DNA from: Ophiosphaerella korrae
Taxonomy: Eukaryota; Ascomycota; Dothideomycetes; Pleosporales; Phaeosphaeriaceae
Assembly (NCBI GenBank): GCA_028456385.1
Contig: JALNQF010000082.1
Span: 62,001-126,000, forward strand
DNA length: 64,000 nt
Direction of reading: 5' to 3'
The notes under the pieces are model-generated. The model was given only the letters and a program-made list of their open reading frames with translations, did no database searches and was not told the DNA's origin. The stretch's first letter is position 1. The number at the start of each line of letters is the position of its first letter. Below are positions 1-9,285 of the stretch, in pieces. Made by a program: the position numbers and the translations under genes.

Positions 1-638
1 TTGCTTGCAAATATCATCGAGGTAGAACGAACATAAGGTATATGGGTTTGATAAATAATTTGATGTCTAATATAAAAATATGCAACTCTTAGACAATTCA
101 GCAGGATGGTCATTGTAGTGTGTTCAACAAACCTAGCATAAGTTCGGTAACGCGCATGTCCTAATTCTGATAGCCACACCGGGGTTTCGCTTACACCTTA
201 ATTGGAAGAGATGGGAAGAGTTATTATGATAGCGGTCGAAGCCGTCATGGGGGCTATAGTAGGAGCATAATTCGCAAGGCGATATACCTATTCTCGTCGA
301 TCTAGTCAGTCAACAGCTTGGCCCCAAACATGAGTCTCGAAATGCAAGCATCAAATTTTTATGACATCAGTATATTATCGCATTTGCTGAAGCCACATTG
401 CCTGACCACGCCAGGATACTGCCATGGCTGAATCAGACCTTGCTGGCTCACTGTAGCAAACCTATACCTATTATATCGTCATCATCCATGGGCTTTTATC
501 CCCCTTTGCGTATTCACAAGCAGTGAGGCTCTGGGTCGTCAAAACCTACGCATGCCTCCATTAGAATATTCACCATTGCACTACTCGGCGTTGCAAAGAA
601 AACTTACATTTCTTCTTCCTGTCGCAGTCCACTTCAAC
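1..638. other. No gene recognised
   Basis: AT-leaning sequence with only short open frames, none with protein-like composition or plausible splice structure. It could hold the edge of a gene lying outside the window, but nothing supports that. Confidence 0.5.
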
Positions 639-821
639 CTACCAGCATTTCTCAGTGCATATCGGGATCCGGTGCGACATTACATTCGTATGGCACTTCT
701 GGGTGCCTTTGTAGCATTCACAGCTGACGCAGCCTTGACTGGGGCCACTTTTGGCGGCGGCTGAAGGAATAAGCATGAGAGTTGTGCTGGCAAGGGCGGC
801 TATGGAAGTCATGAGCTTCAT
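639..821 (-). CDS. Small secreted cysteine-rich protein (effector-like)
   Basis: A 60-residue protein. Residues 1-23 form a typical signal peptide: a basic start, a hydrophobic Leu/Ala/Thr core and an Ala-x-Ala type end. The mature part of about 37 residues carries six cysteines (GCVSCEC, QKC, IC, EKC), an even number that fits three disulfides. The sequence before the ATG is A/C-rich, as in many fungal 5' leaders. Small size, secretion signal and high Cys density match fungal effectors or antimicrobial-type proteins, but I recognise no named family. A GTAGGT follows the last Cys codon, so a further exon cannot be excluded and the C-terminus is provisional. Confidence 0.6.
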   Translation of the reverse strand: MKLMTSIAALASTTLMLIPSAAAKSGPSQGCVSCECYKGTQKCHTNVMSHRIPICTEKCW

Positions 822-1618
822 GATTGGACTGTCGCGGATGATTTAATTTTCGACTGTATTGTTGCTGTTGATGCCTAAGAAGAAGATGGAAGTGGCGGAA
901 GCTCTTGATATGGGGGGATTATCTACTTTTATCCCCCCCCCCCCCAAAAAAAAAAAAAAAGCTCTTGAAGGCTCAGGGAAGATGGGGTATGTTGGGCCAC
1001 GGGGGTTTGACTGACTGACGGCCAAATGATGCATCCTTCAAAGTTCCGGTGCTTCTGTACCACATCATTATAAAAACCAGTCTTGTGGTGTGATTTTTGA
1101 TTGGTTTAATTTTGTATCCTACTGCTGCACTAGGATCAAAACAGATGCGTTTTTGCCATAGGCAGCTGATATGATACTTGGAAGCGACTCAATCTGATCA
1201 GCTCCCAAAATTTATTCTAACCACTTATGAAGCTACACAACCAAATGAGTAGAACGGTGTCCCGTCGGCTTCAACCCTGTCTTTGGCTTGATTTAAAGTT
1301 TTCTCAAGTCTCTCATGATAGCAAAGTTAGTGGCAATGAGGGTATTCCAAATATCTTCAATCTCTTCTGTCCGAGAGGTTTTCTTTTAGATCAAATGTTT
1401 TGAGTTTGACAGCGATCGCAAACCAGCATGCATACTATACCTTAGTGGCAGCTTCGACAAACCTACTAACACATCTCACGCGAAAAGAACGTTAGGATCT
1501 AGCTGTGTGAATTCAAAAATCTCTTAACTTCAGCTAATATGTAAAATGTAATAATATATAGGTAGAATGTGTGTTATAAACGTTCGTGACTCAAAGCTTG
1601 CAGCAGCTCGTGCGTTCC
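822..1618. other. Intergenic, holds a C/A homopolymer insert
   Basis: About 800 bases with no credible gene. It contains the promoter side of the small secreted protein gene, a G-run/C-run/poly(A) element listed separately, and AT-rich sequence downstream of the next secreted-protein gene. Confidence 0.5.
899..968. repeat. Poly(C)-poly(A) insert flanked by 10-bp direct repeats
   Basis: AAGCTCTTGA occurs at 899-908 and again at 959-968. Between the copies lie a G6 run, a short AT spacer, a run of about 13 C and a run of about 15 A, part of which belongs to the right repeat. GGGGGGAT and ATCCCCCC can pair as a hairpin. A direct repeat around a segment ending in poly(A) resembles a tiny retro-insertion with a target-site duplication. 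Replication slippage is the simpler alternative. Confidence 0.5.
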
Positions 1619-2197
1619 CTAGCTAGAAATCGCTGCATTGAATGGCACAGCAGTACTGGCTTTGCCGGCATTCTTCTTATCGGTTGCAATGTTATTATTC
1701 AATTTCGTCGTCTCTTCTTGTAATTGGGCAGCGACATTCCCGCCCTGCGCTTGCTGGGCCTTAAGCTTAAGGACAGTAGCCGTCAATTTGAGGACCTTGT
1801 TCTTAATCTTGCCGTTCTATTTAGACTGTCAGCTGTGTTTAATTGGAATGGGTGTACTGAAATTTACCTGAGCTGCTTCACCTGCAGCACCCGTAGCGGT
1901 CGCGACTGCAGGGTTGAACGCTTCCTTTTCCGCATCGTTGGCTACCTGATTGACGGTGTTCAGGAAGTCAAGATCAGCTTTGGAGACGCCTGCCAGATCA
2001 TTCAAATTTAATGCTGAAAATTTTGCGGTAGCTTCGGCTTCAGCGTTGCCAGCTGTGCCACCAGCAATAGAGATGGCATTGAATGTGGTGGCTTTGAGGA
2101 CTCCGGCTTGGCGAATAATCAAGACGGGATCCAAGGATGCCGGTAGGGCAACGGAAAGAGTTGCCAGAGAGAGAATAGCGAGAGATTGGAAATGCAT
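1619..2197 (-). CDS. Secreted protein of unknown function, two exons
   Basis: Exon 1 is 2197-1868 and exon 2 is 1816-1619. The 51-nt intron 1867-1817 starts GTAAAT, has CTGAC as a branch site and ends TAG; the phase is 0. The spliced protein has 175 residues. It begins with a signal peptide (about 1-18, hydrophobic Leu/Ala core ending VALPAS) and continues with an Ala/Asn/Thr/Glu-rich helical region. Exon 2 encodes a Lys/Gln/Asn-rich helix with Leu/Val spacing and ends near AAISS. There are no cysteines and no catalytic motif I recognise. Helical heptad-like character suggests a structural or surface role, but the function is unknown. Confidence 0.7.
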
Positions 2198-3461
2198 GTT
2201 GTCGATATGGGGTATACGTTGCTTGAGTGGTGTGGGAGTGGGTGATCAATAACAGCACAGCTGTGGCTAGAAAGTAACAAAGTAAAAGATAGAATTTCGC
2301 AGCTTCAAGCCAAGAGAAACATGTATGGAAGAGAAAGAAACGATGAGAGAATGCTGGTTGATAACCGGAAACTTAATATGCAGCTCTAGCAATACCTTCT
2401 TATGCCTCTGTTTCCAGGCGCGGCTAACCCATCAAATTACAGTGGGGCAAGCTCATAAACCACAGGTTCCCGCTTAATGCCTTCGAAATAGAGCACGTCC
2501 GCGTTCAAGCCTCCAAAACGCTCATCTTGTAGGCGAATGGGGTAGTTGCCACTATGCACCGTTCCCTATGACCCTTAGCGGAGATGTGAATGACCCACCA
2601 AAGGTCACTCCGCGAGCGAAATACGATATAGTGCTACTGCAAATGTTACATGTTACCACACAATGGTGTTTCGTGTTCCTAAGATGGACGGAGTGGCGGG
2701 GAACGAGGTTCTGAGACAGTTTTGACCTCGGAAAGCGGTACCAGGACCCCTGTAACCCTTGAGCTTGACCAAAGCTTGACGATACTGAGGCTAGTTGCAT
2801 CACTGGTGCTGTAATGGCATGACAGGAGGTGCGGGGATTATCTAGAAAGCCTGTAGTCTTCGGTTGCAGATAAGAAGAACGGTTTAGCTATCGAATTCAT
2901 TGCGAAGGTTAGTATTCGTAATTTAGACTAGTTCTATGTGGGCTGCTAGCGCTTGAGGGCGCCTGGAGTTGAAGTCTTCAACAAGCTCTGCATGTAATTT
3001 CAGCTTTCTAGAATAATGCACTATGCGTACATTAGCTGTCGCATCTAATAAACACGTAGCGCGAATCTTGACGCGTCTCTAGGAAGGTAGAAGAAATAGG
3101 CGAGACAAATCATGATAGATGAGTTGGGAGTTACATAATAGCAACGATGGGAAGATTAGAACATTCACAATTGCAGACAGATCGAGGATTTGTGAGAGAA
3201 CGTACAAGGAAAAAAGAAATAGTTATAAAATGAATGAAAATGATCCAATTAGGGGTCGTACCTCTGTCAGTACCTTCTCGGTCCCGACTCTGCATTAGAA
3301 GAATGTAGATATTGATGATATACCCCACTACTCATGTATCGTCTACGAAGAACGGATCCAACCACACTAATGAGAAAAGGTGAGGGGGTTCGGTTCGAGA
3401 TGTGTTGTGATCGAATGGGCTTGCCACTACCAATCCTTTCATGCTATGTCATGCGCTATGT
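2198..3461. other. No gene recognised
   Basis: About 1.26 kb between the secreted-protein promoter and the 3' end of the NADH dehydrogenase gene. Short open frames on both strands lack conserved features. Confidence 0.5.
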
Positions 3462-5599
3462 CTAGAAGTTCATCATATCTGTGACTTTGTTAGCACAACA
3501 ACCTGTTTCAAAACCCGCACTTCGCCTAGGCCAGTGAGTCTTGAATACAACATACCTCTTCCGAAAAGGGCGCGCTTAGTCCAATCCATGGCCAAAAGTG
3601 CCCTCGTTCTGAAACTCACGCTCTGCGCAAAATAGACACCCCTCCACAGATACACTGCCAACAAACCACCGCTTAGCCCGTATCCATTATAGTCAAAGAT
3701 GGCTGCATTTCCCACATATGCTAGGCTTCCTAGATGATGGTATTCGAACGCCTTGTACACAGCGTCGTCTAGATCACCGTAGTCGATGGAATTCAGTGTC
3801 ATACCGGGAGCCATCTGTGCAATCTTGTTGAATTTGCGGCCGAGGTACTGGCCCTGTTGATTTGCGCGCTGAGCGGTAGCTGGTAGGGATGTGAGTTTGC
3901 TATCGATTTGGAAGAGAAGCTCACGGAGTTCACCAAAGTCGAGGGTGCCGGATTTGTCTACATCGTATTGTTCAAAGAGGCGATCGAGGCGACGCAGGTG
4001 GTTTGCGGATTGGGGAAATCGCTGCTTTACACGCTTGGCCACAGAGCGCCAGTCAGCGAAGGAGATGTGCAGGTCTTCCGGATTCTTGCCCTTTTCCCAG
4101 GCTGTTGTGCGCACGAAGTTGACAATGTGGTCAGATACATTGTTTTGCACTGTGGCACAATCGCCAATTGCGTATACATCTCCCAAGGGTGCTCCGCTTA
4201 GGCGGAGGTGCGTATCAGTCTCAAGAGCGTGTTTATTATTCTGACCATCGAGTTTGGCGGCAAGACGTTTACAGAAATCTGTTTGGGCGACACCGGTGGA
4301 CCATAAGCAGAAGCCCATGGGAATCTCTTTGGTGACGATTTTGCCCGCTTCATCTTTCTGTGAAAACAAGATGCGGTCGGCCTGAACTTCCTTGACCCGT
4401 GAATTTGTCTGGACATCGATCGAGTCATGTGCAAACCGTTTTTCTGCGTACTGGGATAGTGCTTCATCATACGTGTTTAAGATGTGGCTTCTTGACTGGA
4501 TAACATGGACTGAAATTTCGTTGCGTAGGAGCCGGGGGAAGAGTTTGCATAGATCCTCGTTCAGCATATCAAAGAGCTCAGCAGCGAACTCGACTCCGGT
4601 CGGACCACCGCCACAAATGACAAAGGACAATAGTCTCCTTCGCTCCTCGTCGGTGGTTGTAGGTAGACAGGCGCTTTCAAGGTTCCGGATGACGGCATTG
4701 CGGATTAATCGGGCGTCACTGATATCTTTGAGAAAGTGGCAATGCTCGAGGCCCTGAACCCCATGTGGGTTGGTGACGGAGCCGACACCAACCACTAGCT
4801 TATCATATGGGACGTAAAACCGCTGCTCCTTCCCATTGGCGTCGACTGCCGAGCACTCGATGAGCTTCTCCGAGAACTCGACGTCTTCGGCCTTTGCTTT
4901 TAGAAAGTGGCCATGGACTCGGCGCACAATCTTCCTGACAGGTTCGACCAGCGACCGCAGCTCCAGGGTACCGACAGTGGCAGATGGCAGCATGGGGGTG
5001 AAGAGGAAGGTATTGGAGGGCGATATGACGGTGACGTGGTAGTCTTTGGGGTTGAGCTGCTTGAGCAGCGCCACGCTTCCCCATCCAGTGCCGAGAATGA
5101 CCAGCTTCGGCTTGTGCTTGACACTTCTGTTGTCGTCGCAGTCGTCGTCGTCGACAAAGTGGTCGGCAATGGGCAGGTTTTTGGGCCCGCCTCTCCTTGG
5201 GTTCAGCGCAAGTTCTGACACGGGAATGTCGGCCGCACTGGGCTCTTCGCTGTATGTGGTTGCATCGTAGACGAAGAAGGCGACGACGAGCCCACCGGCG
5301 ATGGCGACAAAGGTGCCGAGTGTGGCTGCTGTGCGGTATGCGTATCGTAGGATTCGTGACTTGGGGGCAGGGAGCGCTTTGGTGGAGAGGAAGCGGAGGC
5401 ATGTGCCATTGCTCCATGGCGGCGATTGGAGGGCCAATGGCGCGCATCTGAACGGTCTTGGTGTAGTTCGAGGTAAGCGTCTGCACAGGAAAGAGGTTCT
5501 AGGTGTGACGAGAGAGGTGCGCGACAATGATGCCGCCTGTCGTGAAAGCATGGTGGCGTGAGTGTGAAGAGCAGCTCCTAACCTGTTCAACACCAACAC
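3462..5599 (-). CDS. External alternative NADH dehydrogenase with EF-hand
   Basis: A type II NAD(P)H:ubiquinone oxidoreductase of the outer face of the inner mitochondrial membrane; it passes electrons to quinone without pumping protons. An Arg/Ser-rich presequence is followed by a hydrophobic segment (about residues 90-110). The first dinucleotide-binding glycine motif is GTGWGS, the second CGGGPTGVE. A canonical EF-hand loop (DVDKSGTLDFGE) sits in the C-terminal third, as in calcium-responsive fungal external enzymes. Exon 1 runs 5599-3556. A 77-nt intron (3555-3479, GTATGT, branch TGCTAAC, CAG) precedes a 17-nt last exon, 3478-3462. The product ends GRDMMNF and has 686 residues from the first Met. 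The Met at 5551 is an equally good start (670 residues). Confidence 0.93.
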
Positions 5600-6036
5600 T
5601 CATCAACCACACGAGATGTCGTCCAACGAATGTACCAGTACGCGGAATCGGTGGGAGTTGTTTATTGTCTTCAGCTTTACGTCACCAGCTGCCCATGGCC
5701 CAGCTTATCCCAGACAAGCTCCGATCGTCACTTAGCGTTGCCCCCACACAAACAAGGTGCTTACAACCGACTTCCGTATAGTTCTATCTGGCCTAGTAAT
5801 CAGTGGGGAAAAAAAAACTGGCGCTCCATCAAAAACTGAAATGCTCGGAATGGAAGCATGGAAGTGGCAATCCATTTTATCTGCCAACGCGCAGTCCGCC
5901 TTCTTTGACGGCTAAGGGCTGACATGGCCACTCGAAGCTGAGGAATCAGCCAGCCACACGCGCCACTTTTCAGCTGCAACATGTGATTTCGATACGAGAG
6001 TCTGCACATTATTTTACACGAGTGATGTACAAGTCT
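5600..6036. other. Intergenic between two minus-strand genes
   Basis: Holds the NADH dehydrogenase promoter and the 3' flank of the Mdv1 gene. No additional gene is seen. Confidence 0.6.
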
Positions 6037-8088
6037 TCAACAGGACCATATGCCTATAGTACCGTCCTTGCGGCCCTCGACTAGATAGCCGTCTTTTATT
6101 CGTACACGCTCAACAATGGAATGCATTGTATTGTCGTCTTCGTCTACCCCAACGCCAGGCCCACAACTCCAGTGTCTCCCGTCCGTCTTGTCATAGACCT
6201 TGACAACGTCTTCGCCCGCTGCAGAAACAATGCGTCTTGCATCAAACATCATGCTCGTGACAGGGTGGTCATAGGCATAGGCATCGTGAATGGAGCCTGT
6301 GCGGAGATCCCATATCTAGGTTGTGTTAGAACTAGCTCGCTTCAATGTCTGAACAAAACGTACCCGTATACTTCTATCTGCGCTTCCAGTGACGAGGTGC
6401 ACGTCGTCAAACTGGAGCGCAGTCACAGGCCCTGTATGACCAACAAGGCTTCGGTGCACTTGTCCGCTTCGCAGATCCCACAGCCGCACCATGCCATCTG
6501 CCGTACCACATGCCAAGGCGGCGTCGAAGACTTGAATGGCACCCACAAAGTCTGCAGAGGCATCCATGGCGCGGCCTGTTGGACGCCATTCACTGCTACT
6601 CGACGCGGTGGCAGTTGCTTGCGCAGCGGCCCAGAGCACGTCCAAGGTTTGCACGCACCGGCCCTTGACCAAGTCCCATTGCCTGAGCGTCTTGTCGGCG
6701 GAGCCCGAGACCAGGGTGTCGCCTCGGAAGTGGAGGGCAGTGACCTCGTCAACATGGGATTCGAGGGAGAATAGAGGACAGTCCCGCATGATGGTCGGCG
6801 GTGGTGCCGGCGGGGCGTCCGCGGCGTTCTCAAACGCCAGGCCATCCTCTTCCTCTTCATCGCCATGCTTGTTGACTCGGTTGTCCTGCGGGGCATACTC
6901 GGCTCTGCTGAGGTCCCAAAGTCGGATGGTGGCGTCCATGGAGCCTGTGGCCACGATGCTATCCTCGATTTGCAGGCAGCGTACCGAGGAGAGATGGCCC
7001 TCAAGCATGCCTATACACCGCCCGGCATTGAGATCCCAGATCCGCACGGTGTCATCGAGGGAAGCGGTGACGAGGGTTCCCCAGGGGGCGTCAAAGTCCA
7101 TGGCGGTAATGGGGTCGGTATGGGCGGGCAGCTCCTTGATTTTGGAGCCTGGCTCGAGGTGCTCGTGCAGGACCCGCATCGAGTGGCGGCGGACGGTTTT
7201 ACGGACCTTGTGCTTGGGCTTGCCGTCCGGTATCTTCTGGTAGATGGACTCGGACATGAAGGTATCCGAGACGGCCTCGCTGCCGGCGGTGGTGGGCCGT
7301 GAGTCCTCGCCCTTGGGGGCGAGGGCGGCAGCATCGTCCAGCTCTTCCTGCAGGTCCTCGATCTGGTGGTCGACGTCCAGCAGCTCCTGCTCCAGATCGA
7401 CCTCGTCGACCTCGAGGCCGGCCAGGCGGTCGAGGACCATTTTGCGCATGGTGTTGAGGTTGGCGATTTTGTTGTCGATTTCGTGGATCTCGGCGACAGA
7501 CATGTGCTTGCGCACGCCCATCATCTCCAGCTGGTGGCTCATGCCGTGCTTCTGCTTCTTGAGGCGCTGCATGGACGGCGGCAGCTTTGCATCCTCGTCG
7601 TCCTCGAGGCCGGAGCCGATGAGGCGCTGGCCCTTTGCATTGTGGCGGGCCGGGGGGGCAGGCTGGTCGGGGACGGTGGCCTGGAAGCCCTGGAACAGCG
7701 AGTATTGGTTGTTGTCCTCGGGGATGTTGGCCAGCAGGTCGTCCGGCACGAAGGAGAGGGCGCGTTGCTGGATCTCGGGCACAGAGATGCGAGAGCGCAC
7801 AATTTCCCTGGGCGACGTCTGGGCAAAGGAGAAGACGGAGCGCTGCAGCATGGGCCGGCGCAGCTCGCGGTGCAGCTCGCCCAGCGCGTTCTGGTAGTGC
7901 TGCGTGACGCCGTCGGTGCCCATCAAGCTGCCGGCGGTGGCGGTGACCTTGCGGCCAAAAGCATGCAGGTTGATGTCCGGCAGGCCGTCTATGAGGCTGC
8001 CCTCGACGCTGTCGGCGGACGAGGAGCGCGGGCGGGGGCTGGTGGAGCGGCCTCGAGACGGGGAGCCATGGCGGGCAGACGCGGCCAT
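6037..8088 (-). CDS. mdv1: Mitochondrial division protein 1 (WD40 adaptor)
   Basis: Mdv1/Caf4-type adaptor that links Fis1 on the outer mitochondrial membrane to the dynamin Dnm1 for fission. Exon 1 is 8088-6364. The 48-nt intron is 6363-6316 (GTACGT..TAG) and exon 2 is 6315-6037, giving 667 residues. Order of parts: Ser/Arg/Pro-rich N-terminus; helical Fis1-binding region; an acidic coiled coil near residues 230-275 ([22 protein letters not shown]); then about seven WD40 blades with repeated GHT/SADxTIRxWD patterns. The intron falls inside a blade and the splice restores IWDLRTG. The Met at 8088 is chosen because the sequence upstream is not Mdv1-like. It shares a promoter of about 258 bp with chorismate mutase on the other strand. 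Confidence 0.92.
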
Positions 8089-8346
8089 GTCAGGGCATTT
8101 GTCGTGGTGAGGATGGAGAAATATTGCAGATGCTGCAGTCGATATCGCCAGGTGCATATGCACGCAAGGCCGGTGCGTGCGTCATGGGCTAGACTGCTGC
8201 TAGGCACGCCTCGACATCTTGGCACCACCACCACACTGCTCCGGCCTCGGGCGGGCTGACTGTGGTCAACCATTGCTCCAGCTGCACCCCCATCATGCCC
8301 GCCGCAACCCATTCTCTTCGACATTCGGCACTCCCTCCTGCCCGCC
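8089..8346. promoter_or_regulatory. Bidirectional promoter, mdv1 / chorismate mutase
   Basis: 258 bp separate the start codons of two divergent genes, so both promoters must lie here. It contains C/T-rich tracts typical of fungal promoters and no clear TATA box. Confidence 0.6.
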
Positions 8347-9221
8347 ATGGACGCCGCCATCGACCTCTCCGACGCTGCAAAGGCGCTCGACCTGGCCAAC
8401 ATCCGCTTCCAGCTCATCCGCCTCGAAGACACCATCACCTTCCACCTCATTGAGCGCGTCCAATTCCCCCTCAACTCGACCGTCTACCGCCCCGGCGCCC
8501 TGGCCCTCAATGCCCAAAACACCGCCCACGCCCCCAGCCTCTTCGACTGGATGCTGCGCGAACAGGAGCGCCTGCACTCGCTCGTCCGCCGCTACCAGTC
8601 GCCCGACGAGTACCCCTTCTTCCCCGACGTCCTGCAGGAGCCCATCCTCCAGCCCCTTGCCTACCCCAAGATCCTGCACCCCAACAACGTCAACGTCAAC
8701 GCAAAGCTCAAGGACTGCTACATCACCCACATCCTGCCCGCCGCCTGCGTCCAAAAGGCTGGCGGCGACCAGGGCGAGTCGCAGGAAAACTATGGCTCGG
8801 CCGCCACCTGCGACGTGCTCACCATCCAGGCCCTCTCGCGCCGCATCCACTTTGGCAAGTTTGTCGCAGAGGCAAAGTTCCAGAAGGAGCCCGCCCGCTT
8901 TGCCGCCCTCATCAAGGCCGAGGACCGCCAGGGCATTGACCACGCCATCACAAACGCCGCCGTCGAGAAGCAGGTCTTGGACAGGCTGCGCCTCAAGGCC
9001 AACACTTACGGAACTGATCCCGATTCCGGCGCTGGAGGCTTTTCAAAAGTAAACGCCGATGCTGTCGTCGCCATGTACAGGGTACGGTGCTCCCACAACA
9101 CCCCTCCCATCCGCTGACTGCTGACTGCTGACTGCCCATCCAGGACTGGGTCATTCCTCTCACTAAAGAAGTCGAGGTAGAGTACCTGATGCAGCGGCTC
9201 AAGGGCACCGAATGGGAATGA
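8347..9221 (+). CDS. aro7: Chorismate mutase (AroQ, eukaryotic type)
   Basis: Converts chorismate to prephenate, the first step of Phe/Tyr synthesis, in the cytosol. Exon 1 is 8347-9081; the 62-nt intron is 9082-9143 (GTACGG..CAG); exon 2 is 9144-9221. The spliced protein is 270 residues, close to yeast Aro7. The all-helical allosteric domain is recognisable from the start: [22 protein letters not shown], then the FDWML stretch, YPFFPD, and the C-terminal helix [18 protein letters not shown]. The strongly C-biased third positions differ from genes further right but match Clr2 and Rio2 in this window. It is convergent with the next gene, with only 64 bp between stop codons. Confidence 0.93.
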
Positions 9222-9285
9222 AGATCCTCCCCAGATTCTCCTACCATACCAATCCATGCCCTATCTACTTGCCACTCGCCCTTGC

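Noticed and set aside
8219..9052. 277-aa Ser/Thr/Pro-rich frame overlapping chorismate mutase
   Set aside because: A shadow frame produced by the C-rich third positions of the real gene.
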